From Zychaea mexicana (lineage: Eukaryota; Mucoromycota; Mucoromycetes; Mucorales; Lichtheimiaceae), in contig NW_026516774.1 in NCBI RefSeq assembly GCF_025766255.1, positions 62,001-126,000 on the forward strand: a stretch of 64,000 nucleotides of DNA. The letters run 5' to 3'. The translations under genes were made by a program, and so were the position numbers. This document shows, in pieces, positions 13,523 to 23,794 of the stretch (position 1 is the first letter of the stretch; every line of letters starts with the position of its first letter). Under the pieces are notes generated by a model. The model was not told where the DNA came from. It saw only the letters and a list, made by a program, of their open reading frames with translations, and made no database searches.

Positions 13523-14902
13523 ATGAAAGGATACCTTATAACTGAGTTGCTCAAGGGCCCCGAACAATTGGTTCTGCGAACGGATTTGCCCCCAGAAGAG
13601 CCGAAACAAGGAGAAGTTCAAATCCAGGTTATCGCAGCTGGATTAAATTTCTTTGATATTCTTCAGGTACGCGCAACACATTATTCGAGAATAAGAAGGA
13701 ATGATATCATCAACCCTATGCAGGTTCATACATGCATAGAATAGGTCGACAAAAACCTGTGCATACATACTGTATACGTGTAATTCAGCTCATAGTAGAG
13801 TAATAATTACAACGTCGTCGTTATATCACAAAATTCTACTACTAGATCCAAGGAAAGTACCAGTGGAAACCACCCTTGCCGTTCATTCCCGGCTCAGAGT
13901 TCGCTGGAGTCGTGTTGCGCTCGACCGTACCCGAGTATAAGCCTGGCGATCGTGTATTTGGTTCGAATCATTCGCTTGCACAAATCATCACCGCGTCGCC
14001 CCGCCAAATCCAACCTATTCCCAAAGGCATGACGTATGAACAAGCGGCGGCGTTCTATATCACGTTCCCGACCAGTTATGCAGGACTTGTCGTGCGTGGC
14101 CAATTGCAGGCTGGCGAATACTGCCTTGTCCATGCAGCGGGTGGTGGTGTTGGCCTTGCTGCTGTCCAGATTGCCAAGGCGCTTGGCGCTACGGTCATTG
14201 CTACAGCTGGATCTGCCGAAAAGCTGGCCGTCGCCAAGGCGAACGGTGCAGATTTCATTGTAAACTATCGAGACAAAAACTGGACTGAGCAAGTAAAACA
14301 GATCACTCGTGGTCATGGTGCGGACGTAGTTTATGATCCGGTCGGCCTAGTAGAAGACAGGTAATAGGGAGGGGGGGTGGGGGATGGACATGATATCCAA
14401 AATAGTCATGAAAGCGAATGGATCCACTCATGCATCCGGTGTCGGCTTTCTCCGTATTATTTGCACATTACAGTACCCGGTGCATCGCTTGGAACGGACG
14501 AATCGTTGTTATTGGTTTTGCCAAGGGCACGTTCGAGAAGCTGCCGACCAATCGAATCCTGCTGAAGAATATCTCGATAGTGTACGTCAACAACCCCTCT
14601 CCCCCTCCTCCCTAATACTAATTAATTCGCCCGCAGCAGTTTCACTCATATTTTAGTTTCTTGTATCATATAGCGGTCTCCATTTCGGAGCATACACGCA
14701 ATTTGAGCCGGAGACAATTCAATCGACCTGGGATGGTCTGTACAAACTGCACGCAGAAGGCAAACTCGATCCGGTCGTGTACCCCAAATCTTACAGTTTG
14801 GAAACGGTCCCTCAGGCGATGAATGCCTTGGCCAGCAGAGAGACGTATGGGAAAGTGATTGTCAAAGTTAGCGAAGAATCTAATAGCACCAGTAAACTGT
14901 AA
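13523..14902 (+). CDS. NADPH:quinone oxidoreductase-like protein (MDR superfamily, zinc-less)
   Basis: Medium-chain dehydrogenase/reductase of the quinone oxidoreductase (QOR-like) group, expected to use NADPH to reduce quinones or enones. Exons: 13523-13666, 13846-14360, 14474-14581, 14674-14902; 331 residues, the family's usual length. The N-terminal GroES-like fold shows VIAAGLNFFDILQIQGKYQWKPPLP and FIPGSEFAGVV. The Rossmann fold shows the dinucleotide-binding loop HAAGGGVGLAAVQIAK at about residues 145-160 and the adjoining NGADFIVNYRD. The C-terminal part has WNGRIVVIGFAKG and LLKNISIVGLHFGAY. No zinc-ligand cysteine set is apparent. The start is the first ATG of the frame. The stop lies only 12 bp from the left end of a transposable element, so its transcript end may be supplied by that element. 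Confidence 0.94.
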
Positions 14903-14913
14903 AACCATTGTCC

Positions 14914-15073
14914 ACCTTTTGCCATACTGATGTCGCAAGAAAAAGAAAACAAAGTGTCTTAAAAAAAACAGTGTCGTATGTTTTTAGAAAAGAGTGTCGC
15001 ACAATTCAGGAAGATAGTGTCGCACTTTTAAAAAAACATTGTCGTGCTTCTCAACAAAAAGATGTCGCATATA
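14914..15073 (+). repeat. Left terminal inverted repeat with GTGTCG subterminal units
   Basis: This is an imperfect inverse of 18736-18846. It contains about seven short GTCG-centred units (GATGTCGCAAG, AGTGTCTT, CAGTGTCGTATG, GAGTGTCGCAC, TAGTGTCGCAC, CATTGTCGTGC, GATGTCGCAT) spaced roughly 15-30 bases apart by poly-A-rich sequence. Repeated units of this sort are typical transposase-binding sites; binding is inference. Confidence 0.82.
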
Positions 15074-16059
15074 ATATTTGTTTATTACATAGGACGACCT
15101 GTAAGGCAGTCATCAAAACGTTTAACGGAATAGCGTGCAAATCCTTTTAAAAGATGACTGGGCAACTTGGTTGCTAGCATCTGGCAACTATGTGAGGAAT
15201 AGTATCTCGGGGGGTGGGGTCGGCATTTCATCAATGGTGGTTGGCTAGTGCTGTCCAACAACTATTGTCGATCACTAATGTACAAATCGAGTATATGTAT
15301 GTGGATGGGAGAGTAATCGACCAGACTCCAATTCTTTTGTACACCTTACCAATATGAGCAGTTCATGAGATACCAGTTTCCGAAAGATGCTACACAAAAA
15401 CACGCATAGGAGTATTGTCTTGTCGTCCAGTTCTTTTGTTCCAGATCGCACCACCTCAGGTCGATATCTTCAAAGACACGCAATACAGACAAGGCATACG
15501 CTACTAATGATAGTCTAGATGAACGAACATCAGTTCGATACAAACAGGCATACCACGTTCACTTAGGGCGTCTATGGGCTAATCCACACCACTACTACCA
15601 GCATTCCAGCACCTTGCGAGGTCCAGTAGATTCCTTCACCAAAGGATGATGAGACTAACAAGAAGAGAAGCACAGTTTGCGTGTGTCTTTCCCGCGGCGG
15701 GAGTTTAGAATAAAACACCGACGTGCATCATTGAATCTCACTAAAAAAACTGTCAGGGAATATTCAACTGAGATCGAGGCCATTTTTATCAAGAACACAA
15801 TAATTCATATCCTGATCCTGATGAAATGATCTTGAGGTTACATTCTACTCATGATACGATAATAGTATATCAGATTCCATCAGAGTCTGGATTTCACCTT
15901 GGACCAAAATTGTTGAGTAGGGTTGAAACAAGTACTCCATAAGTTAGCGGGGGGATAACTTACAAAGCAGAGGAGGGAGCAAGTTATTCCATAACTCAAT
16001 ATATATCCTTATTACCATTCCATATTGATCATAAAATAAGGTTTTACCCATTAAAAGAT

Positions 16060-16430
16060 TTTTCATTCTAATAATATAACATTAGGTCTTTTTTTAATCA
16101 TTATTCTTAAAAAGTTAATAATCAAAAAATAATAAATTATTATAGAAAGATTAATAAGTATTATATATAAAAGATGTAATTTTTAAAAGATATAACAATT
16201 TCCATACAATTTTTAATATATGATATTATTAAATATATATCAATTTAAAAATTTATTTATAATTAAAGATTGTTCCTCTATTAGAATAATTCAATTTTTA
16301 TTTTTTTTTAAAAAATTTATTACTAATTTTTAAAATCTAAAATCAAATTTTCATTTTTGATTAGTAAATAAAATATTTAATTAGATTTTGGATATTTTAA
16401 AGATTCCAAATATTTTAGATTCTTGTTTAA
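16060..16430. other. Extremely AT-rich island
   Basis: About 370 bases with almost no G or C and many A/T runs, sharply unlike the flanking genes. It lies within the transposable element, just downstream (in minus-strand sense) of the decayed gene. Its reading on the minus strand is briefly open at the upper edge (ELVNCIGSNEELLENYLIF). Confidence 0.75.
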
Positions 16431-17370
16431 ATATTAAATAATTTTCTAACAGTTCTTCATTGCTTCCAATACAATTAACTAATTCTAGTATTTCTTGTTC
16501 TGTGGGTTTGAGGTGGTCTTAATACAGGCAGGAGTTTGATGATTTGGTTCATAATTCTTTCGCTGTTACTGTTGCCTTTTGTCAACTTCCATAGACACTA
16601 CTGGTCTTGTCATCTTCATTAAAGGTTCCCAAGAGCTTAAATGAAAAAGTATTAGTGTACTTCATAACTAGGTAACACTTGTAACTTCAGATCTTCAGAA
16701 CAGCCTTACCTTCTTTGTGACGTATTTGTTCAAGTCATTATTTTGAATTTTGTTATCAGTTGTATAGCCAGCTTTTGTGGAGTCACTAATACCCAAACCT
16801 TCTCCATTATTTTCTTCATTATTTCCACTTTTAATAAAGTTATTATTGGCTAGTGAGTTGCTGTGATCCAGTGACTGAGTGACTTGTGATGCTGCAGACT
16901 CTGCTACAGCCGCAGCTACATCTAATGATTCATAGCTGCTTCACTACACCTATCGACCTATCCACCACCATTCTCTACAAAGCATTAATGGTTATAATGA
17001 TAGATGTGAGACAGCTGCCACGTGTGAGGTAATGCTACACTTACGCGTCAGTTCATTCTTGTAAGGATATCATTTCAGATCAGCAGATTAAGAATCTTAG
17101 GTTTCCTTAGACTAATCAATAAGAGGTGAGATCAGTAAGACTCACAGGATTAAAAGCCTTTTATCTTACCCTTTCGCATTTCCATTCACTTCCATGTACA
17201 TTTGGCTGTACTTTTCAAACCAGAGGCCATTAAGAGAAGCACTTGTATTTATCGATCCCTGGAATGACCAATCGTCCAACAAGTTGGCCACATTGTTTTC
17301 AACAAAATTTGTAAAAGAAGCTTTTGCAGTTTGTTCGATATAACCTCTTAGCTCTTTACAAAGTATAACA
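16380..17370 (-). pseudogene. Decayed multi-exon gene of unknown family inside the transposable element
   Basis: Minus-strand segments read as fluent protein and are linked by plausible introns. About 17368-17170 gives ELRGYIEQTAKASFTNFVEN, then DDWSFQGSINTSASLNGLWF and MYMEVNGNAKG, ending at a GTAAG donor. About 16935-16710 gives ESLDVAAAVAESAASQ, an Asn-rich tract and LNKYVTKK, ending at a GTAAGG donor. About 16635-16590 gives LLGTFNEDDKTSSVYG. Beyond this the frame is broken but still reads (RIMNQIIKLLPVL; EQEILELVNCIGSNEELLEN). I do not recognise the family and assign no function. It could be a gene captured by the element or another element nested in it. Confidence 0.45.
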
Positions 17371-17703
17371 AGACAAAAGTTTTAGTAAGTTTTAGCTGGT
17401 TAACGAAAGTTTTTACATTTGTAGCTTTAATAAATCATGTTGTAAAGAAAAGAGTGTGAGAAGGGACCAAGTTGAAATGCACGTCTGAACTTTATGTCAA
17501 AGAGGTTTTCATATCCCAGCATTCAGTCTCCAATATGCATGCACCACCTGGAATCGTTAAATCGCCAAACCATTTCCCTCCCCCCACCCACGTTTTATTT
17601 GGGTAAAGGTGAAAAAAAACAGTGTCGTGCTTTTCAAAAAAATAAAGTTGTCGTATGATCTTATTGATGATTTTTTTTCTCTTCTAATAGCTAATTAATA
17701 ACA

Positions 17704-18745
17704 ATGAATATTTCGTTCTTTTTTGAAGATGGCTTAGGAAACGTTGTTGATGAATATAGGAATGACCAAGTGGACATCACTGAATGAAGATCCTTTCAAG
17801 CTGGAAGAATTAAGTTTTACAGCACTTACGTAGCTCTAAGAGCTAACTTAGTAGACAGTGAGGTGTTGCAAGAGTGTCAAGAAGAGATGCTGGAGAGTGT
17901 TGATAAGCAACCATCTGGCTCAAAACACAAAAAAAGACTCATTAAAAGGCAATCGCATCAATAACGAGACCAAAGCCCATGCTGTTCACTTAGTTGATAT
18001 TCATCCTAGGAGCAGCGCAAGAGCTGTGGCCTTAGAGTTCAAGTTGGAGCCTAGAACTGTACAGAGATGGTACAAGACTTGGAAAGAGGACCCGAACTCA
18101 CTGTTCAAGACCTAAGGTCGCCCAAGAATTAATGAACCTGAAGGAGAACTAGCAGAGGCGACCAAAAGTCTAGTGTCTGATTTCTATTACAAATATCCCA
18201 CTGCCACCATAGATCAGCTTTATTAAGCATTTCAAAAAGAACGCTCTACCGTTATATGGTCGACTTGTGGATTTTCACCACTAAAAAGGTTCAGTTGGAG
18301 TCTGTAGAAAGAAACACCCCAGAGAGAATCCAAACAAGAAAAGAATGGGTGGAAATGCTGAAAGAGTTGGGTGTTGACTATATGAGCAACAGTAATGTTT
18401 TCATCGCCGAGTCAGTCAGGGTTCAATGCAACCCTGAGAAGGACTCAAGGCTGGGCACCAAAAGGGGGGAGGCTGCTAAAGTCAATTCAAATTTCTATCC
18501 TGGGCGCCACCTCTGTTAAAGGCCTCATCAAGATCAGCTTGAGACAGCCAATACCATCTTCCAAAGAAAAGAAAGCTAGCTGGTGACAAAAAGCAGCGAA
18601 CAAAGGGCACAGTGACCAATCATTATGTCAATTTCATCAAAGATATTGTTGTTGAGATGAAGTTTCCTAAATGAAAGGACATTATCTGATTATGGATAAT
18701 GCGCCCATACATATGTACAGGCAGAATAATTGGTGAGATGATCGA
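17704..18745 (+). pseudogene. Tc1/mariner-like DDE transposase, inactivated
   Basis: Remnant of a DDE transposase of the type common in Mucorales genomes. A helix-turn-helix part reads ARAVALEFKLEPRTVQRWYK (about 18020-18075). It is followed by RIQTRKEWVEMLKELGVDY, the first catalytic block (VFIAES, where VFIDES is usual, so Asp is replaced by Ala), GWAPKGGR, ILGATSVKGLIKISLRQP and the second catalytic Asp block LIMDNAPIH (about 18690-18716). There are several stops and frame changes, an early stop near 17786, and the C-terminal block with the third acidic residue is missing: the sequence passes directly into the right inverted repeat. Non-functional. Confidence 0.85.
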
Positions 18746-18846
18746 GAAGCGGTGCGACACTCTTTTCTTAAAACATACGACACTGGTTTTTTTTAAAAGT
18801 GCGACACTTTTTATTTTGTTTCTTGCGACATCATTTTGGCAAAAGG
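18736..18846 (-). repeat. Right terminal inverted repeat
   Basis: Read on the minus strand it matches the left end: TTTTGCCAAAATGATGTCGC, then GTGTCGCAC, GTGTCGTAT and GAGTGTCGCAC units in the same order, with A-rich spacers. Confidence 0.82.
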
Positions 18847-19209
18847 GGGTGTAAAACTAAAACCGCTCCACTATTTTTATTGCATGACGCCCATGTGGGC
18901 TCATCTGGGGAGCTCCGCTCAGCCCAATCAGTTTGAAAGCGTTTTTGAGTGGAGAACCAAAAGCACACAGTGCAATTTGTACGGCCCTAAAAGGCCCGAG
19001 GCTCCAAGTGTGGATCGCGATACATCGGAGTTTATGCTGTGGAACAAATTTGTGTGTGGTTCTCGCTGTCTCGTACTCTTTTGTTGCACGTCCCAAACTT
19101 TTTTGTCTTTGAAATAAGAGAGAGAGCCTGATCTGGAACTCGAACCTTTTTTTTTATAAACTTCTCTTTAGCCTCTTCAGTCATCATAAAACGCTAAATT
19201 TTCTGGGGA
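18847..19209. other. Upstream region of the HSF-type gene
   Basis: No gene seen. It contains the probable promoter and leader of the HSF-type regulator, with a short T9 run near 19148. I found no convincing array of inverted NGAAN heat-shock elements. Confidence 0.4.
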
Positions 19210-20547
19210 ATGAGCGCACGACCACCTTCGTACCCCATGGAACACCAGGAACAGGTCGTTTTTACCGACGCATCGCCACCACAACCACCACTGCAATCGC
19301 TGCAATCGCAGCAAAAGACCGCCAATGCAAACACGTTTGTCCATAAGCTGTACAAGTAAGACACTGGAATTATGGCCTACTTTTGCTTGGGATGTAGGAT
19401 TTTACAAGGACTAATTGTCGAAAATAGTATGGTGATAGATAACCAGTATCAGCATCTTATTGCTTGGACCTATACGGGATCATCGTTCATCGTTTGCAAC
19501 ATTATGGAATTCTCACGAGATGTGCTTCCGAAGCATTTTAAGCATAATAACTTTTCGAGCTTTGTTCGACAACTTAACATGTATGTACAACCGTCCATTT
19601 ACCGGGCATACATAAACAACAAAACGGGGCGCTGAAATAGGTACTAACATGTGAAATTATGTTTTCTGGGGGGTTATATTTGTGTTTGATTCTTGATCAG
19701 GTACGGATTTCACAAGGTGAACAAATCGCCTCGAGGGCATCGCACCCTTGCAGAGAACCAGATCTGGGAGTTCTCACATCCACGCTTCCTGCGCAACCGA
19801 TCTGACCTTTTGGACGACATCAAACGCAAAGCGATTGAAGCCGACACCAGCCGTGGACGGGACAACCGTGATCTGCACAGCCATATGACAATGATGCAGG
19901 TCACGCATTCGGATATGATGCAGCGGATCAACCATCTTTTTGAGAACATCAATGAAGTGGTCAAAGAGCTGGCAGAGACCAAGCGGAAGCAGGCATCGCA
20001 AGAAGAGCTCATGAAAAACATGCTCCAATTCATCAGCCATCAAAACGGCGGACACATTCCTCCCGAATTACATTATCACGATCTCGACAAGACTTCTCCA
20101 TCCATTCATCCCACTACGCCACATACAACAACAGCAGCAACAGCAACAACACCGACTCCATCTATCTTCATTACTTCACCTGACCATGCTCTTGATACCT
20201 CTACGACAACTTCTGCAGCAGCAGCTGCAGCCGCTGCTGCTCAGATGTTCATGCATTCTCCATCTCGCAGTCCGCTCACCGTCCAAACACAAAACTTGTC
20301 GCCCTACCACCATCATCAACAACATCATCATCAACGACATTCATCCACAGGCTCAATAACATCCCCCGTATCTCCTTTGGCATTGAGTCCGTTCGGCATG
20401 TCAACCTCGTCCAGCCCGAGCCCACTGGTATCTGACGACGATTCACTGTACTCGCCACATTCACCAAACACTCCCAGAAGTCAGGCCTCAACATCCATGC
20501 TGGCAGTAGATCCGCCCACACCACGACCGTCAGGAAGCATGAATGGC

Positions 20548-20578
<31 letters not shown>

Positions 20579-20652
20579 CTGATGGAGGTGGCAATGGCAG
20601 TAATCCGTACACATTCGTCATAAACCCCATGGATTCGCTCTCTCACCGGTAA
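19210..20652 (+). CDS. Heat shock factor-type transcription factor
   Basis: Nuclear sequence-specific activator of the HSF family. Exons: 19210-19355, 19428-19580, 19701-20652; 416 residues. The winged-helix DNA-binding domain spans about residues 38-145 and is very well conserved: FVHKLYN, YQHLIAWTYTGSSFIVCN, FSRDVLPKHFKHNNFSSFVR, QLNMYGFHKVNKSPRGHR, IWEFSHPRF. Both introns lie inside this domain. A heptad-rich oligomerisation region follows (about 165-215: MMQVTHSDMMQRINHLFENI, then VVKELAETKRKQ). The C-terminal half is low-complexity: Thr/Pro, poly-Ala, His/Gln and Ser runs, as in fungal HSF activation regions. The short Ser/Pro-rich tail contains repeated SP sites suited to proline-directed kinases (inference). 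Start chosen as the first ATG giving an uninterrupted frame into the domain. Confidence 0.95.
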
Positions 20653-21249
20653 TGCGCTGGCTCGCTTTAACCCGCAGGAAGTGAAAAGGAGAGGAGGCCA
20701 AGGGGAGACTACTGCTATATGCGATGAAGTCTGGTGTGTATTGTGTATGGGAAGTTTAGTTGATAATGCTCAGCCTGGGGCAACTGTATACATAATTATA
20801 TATATATACTATATTTTTTTTTTCTCTTTTCCGTTATTTATGCACATACGATATTTTATACATAAAGGGCATTTCGGGCACACAAAAGCATTGCATCTGA
20901 TAAGTTAGTATTGATCCAAGGAGAAAAAGGGTGGGGCCTGCAGATGTTTCAGATCCAGGAGTGTCAAAACCATAAATTTTTACATATTGTTCCGGGCATG
21001 GGCTATTCTGTGGGGATGCATATGGCAGCCAGCCGTGGAAATAAAAGAAGAACGGTTTGTATCCGAGAAGAGCTATTTTTCCCCCATTTCCTATACTCGA
21101 ATGGTATAAATCAGCACAACGCGAAAAAAGTCTATCTACAAAATGCCTCAAAAGGTTATTAAACCTTAAAAATAGATTTTGTTGAGGAGATATGATATTC
21201 CATCTCTCCAGAGTGACTGGGGTTCTTGGTTCGTCTGTCTTTTCCCACA
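20653..21249. other. Intergenic region between HSF-type gene and RidA gene
   Basis: No gene seen on the plus strand. A T-rich segment with a short TATA-like alternation is at 20795-20825. A 138-codon minus-strand reading frame crosses most of it, but it has no splice structure or family likeness and I do not call it. Confidence 0.5.
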
Positions 21250-22087
21250 ATGTTTGCTCGTCGCGTTTTCCCTTCTCTATTAAGCCGTAACATGTCCACT
21301 TTGACCCGCGTTCGTAAGTTATTATTCAAAATGAAAACACCTGAATTGAAAGAATTAAAGTCTCACTCGAAACAAATCTAACAACGTACTCGAATAGAAA
21401 CTAGCTCTGCTCCTGCCGCCATTGGTCCCTATGGTAAGCTTTTGTACGTGAAGAAAACGCGTCCAATAGGTCATGGCCTAAGTCAAAATAATTCTTTCCG
21501 ATTAAATAGCCCAGGCCATTAAGGTCAATGGTTTTGTCTACACCTCGGGCCAGATTCCCATCATTCCTGAAACTGGTAAGTGGGGAAAAAGAGAGAAACT
21601 AGGTAGTGGTTCAGGACTGCTGCTGTATGGTAAAGAGTGGAGGTATTACGACACGTTTTACTCCGGAACAGAGAGAAGAGAGAACACGGTTTATCTGACA
21701 ACAAGATCTAAAATAGGAAACTTGATTGAGGGTGGCGTTGTTGAGCAGACCAACCAAGTCTTGACTAACCTTTCTGAGGTTCTCAAGGCCGCTAACTCGG
21801 ATCTCACCAAGGTCATCAAGACTACCGTTTTCTTGAAGGACATGAACGACTTTGTCGCCATGAACGAAGTCTATGGTTCGGTAAGTAGCGCTACTCACGA
21901 TAATAATGGTTGACATCTTCGCGTATTGGGTCCCTAGTCAAAGCTGTAGAAAAAAAATTTGTGCTAACCCATTATGATGATTATCTAGTTCTTCAGCACC
22001 CACCAGCCCGCTCGCAGCGCTGTCCAGGTCGCTCGTTTGCCCAAGGATGTCGCTGTTGAAATTGAATGCGTCGCTTTGACTGATTAA
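21250..22087 (+). CDS. RidA/YjgF/Mmf1 family 2-iminobutanoate deaminase, probably mitochondrial
   Basis: Small trimeric enzyme that hydrolyses reactive enamine/imine intermediates made by PLP enzymes such as threonine dehydratase, protecting branched-chain amino-acid metabolism. Exons: 21250-21313, 21398-21433, 21510-21575, 21717-21880, 21989-22087; 142 residues. The extra N-terminal stretch ([16 protein letters not shown]) is basic and amphipathic, like the mitochondrial presequence of yeast Mmf1; the second ATG in it could give a cytosolic form. Family motifs are [20 protein letters not shown] (read across the splice), [14 protein letters not shown] and the substrate-binding Arg in [13 protein letters not shown]. 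The 3' UTR has AATAAA near 22135. Confidence 0.95.
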
Positions 22088-22691
22088 ATTTTATGTAACA
22101 TATAGCAGGAAAATTACTTTTGCATTGTATAATCGAATAAATGAACTTGCTAAACTGCAAAAGGCCAATGTTCCGACATGCTTTCCTCTCTTCTTTCCCT
22201 TTTACCCATGCGCGCGCCTCTCTCATTATTTCTCCGTAGTAGAGCACCTGCAGCGGCTGCTGTTTCATTTGCTGATTAAATGTTTAATTTGACAGTTTCC
22301 AATGAAATTGCTGCATGTTGTTAATAATTTTAGCAAGACCGCTGCATGATCTGGTTTTTTAAGCTCACTGTTAAAATTCAACTCAATAGTGCGTCTAACA
22401 GTGACCGCTGCAGGTTCCTCGCCGTATGTACAAACACAAATTAATAAGTATCAATGTTCCGATTATGCGTATATATAGAGTATCGTCTTGTCAATTCCCC
22501 GTAAAGTATGATCTCTTGCAACAGTACCACTGTCCTAATTAAGCAAGGCACCGATGCACAAGAATTCATTCATTAATCATGTAATGTTGCTTGGTAATAG
22601 ATGCCGCGGGAACTATAGACAGAAGACACAATATAAAAGGAGAGACGTATGGACAAAACATCTTCCATACAAACAAACCAAACGGTCCAAT
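22088..22691. other. Intergenic/promoter region of the GH43 gene
   Basis: No gene seen. The frame of the GH43 gene is open upstream to an ATG at 22554, but that extension is Lys/Arg-rich and would hide the signal peptide, so it is treated as leader. A TATA-like TATATATAGAG is at about 22470. Confidence 0.5.
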
Positions 22692-23702
22692 ATGCTCAAG
22701 AATTATTCCTGGAAATCGCTGCTTTTCGCAATTACAGCATCCTCAAGCATGCTCCTGAACAAGGGCTTGGTCAGTGGTGCCGCTTGGCCGCTTACTGGTG
22801 ATGTTGGATGTCATGATCCCACAATTATCCAAGAAGGCTCTCGATGGTACACCTTCTGCACTGGTAAATATGCGCATCAACAATAGTACTATCAATCATG
22901 CATGCTAACATGCATTTCTTCCACAGGTCAAGGTATTACCGTTCTGACAAGCGAAGATGGCCTAGCATGGTCGACAGTGCCACAGATTTTCCTCAACGAG
23001 CTTCCTTGGTGGGCAAATTACGTACCAGGCCACCCCGAACTCGACGTGTGGGCTCCTGATGTTTCTACATTCAATGGCAGAACGTATCTCTACTATTCGA
23101 TCAGTACTTTTGGCTCTCGAACCTCAGTGATAGGCTTAGCCTCAGCAAGCAGCATTGATGCTGGCTCGTGGACGGACGAGGGCGCCGTCATCAGCACCAC
23201 ACAAGCCGGCAATGACTATAATGCTATCGATCCCTTCTTTGTGGTCGATCAAGACGGAAATCCATGGCTTGCGTTTGGCTCCTTTGGCTCTGGAATCAAG
23301 ATCACGGCTATTGATCCAAGTACCATGAAGCCTACAGGCGATATCCACTCGATCGCGGCAAGGTCCGGCGGCATTGAAGCTCCGTCCATCATTTACCAAG
23401 GTGGTTACTATCATCTTATTGTCTCTATCGACAGTTGTTGCCAAGGGACATCATCCACGTACAAGATTGCCTACGCCCGATCGGAATCTATACTAGGCCC
23501 CTATCTCAATGAAGATGGTGTTGACGCTATGAACGGTGGTGTCACTGTTTTGGATGCTGGCAATGATAGATGGATCGGTCCTGGTGGACAGGATGTTTAT
23601 GAATCGGTCATTGCTCGCCACGCGTATGATGCCGAAAATAACGGCGCCCCAATACTGCTTATTAGCGATTTGAACTGGAGCAATGGCTGGCCCACTTATT
23701 AA
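22692..23702 (+). CDS. Secreted glycoside hydrolase family 43, arabinan endo-1,5-alpha-arabinosidase-like
   Basis: Predicted extracellular plant-cell-wall enzyme acting on arabinan side chains of pectin. Exons: 22692-22863 and 22927-23702; 315 residues. A signal peptide covers about residues 1-30 (core LLFAITASSSMLL). The five-bladed propeller shows the GH43 triad: general base Asp at about 42 (GCHDPTI), pKa-modulating Asp in YNAIDPFFVV and general acid Glu in GGIEAPSIIY. Other family features are ELDVWAPDVS, WLAFGSFGSGI, YYHLIVSIDSCCQG and SDLNWSNGWPTY at the end. Start chosen at the ATG directly before the signal sequence. The 3' end lies 92 bp from that of the convergent S8 protease gene. 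Confidence 0.93.
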
Positions 23703-23794
23703 ATATATATTTATAGCAACAAAGCTCGTTTTATTATTTATATTTATTCAAATACAACATCAATAAATTATACAGCTTTGTAAATAAGTAATGA

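Larger units (their letters stand above)
14914..18846. mobile_element. Tc1/mariner-type element with long imperfect TIRs, decayed and with internal foreign sequence
   Basis: The two ends are imperfect inverted repeats about 90-110 bp long. The left starts CCTTTTGCCATACTGATG (14914) and the right is its complement (TGGCAAAAGG ending at 18846). Each end carries several GTGTCGCAC/GTGTCGTAT-type units separated by A/T-rich spacers, about seven on the left (14929-15070) and four on the right (18752-18833). Two further units lie inside, at 17618-17660. The right half holds a broken transposase (17704-18745), and the middle holds an AT-rich island with a decayed minus-strand gene (about 16380-17370). 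I could not fix a target-site duplication. The internal end-like units suggest either nested insertion or a rearranged pair of copies. Confidence 0.8.

Noticed and set aside
14001..18846. LTR retrotransposon
   Set aside because: The repeats at the ends are inverted, not direct, and the coding relic has Tc1/mariner transposase blocks, with no reverse transcriptase or integrase motifs.
20834..21250. 138-codon minus-strand ORF between the HSF-type and RidA genes
   Set aside because: It starts at the RidA start codon region, has no family likeness or splice context and lies in promoter DNA.
22554..22691. Earlier in-frame ATG for the GH43 gene
   Set aside because: It would add 46 Lys/Arg-rich residues before a clear signal peptide; the ATG at 22692 gives a normal secreted protein.
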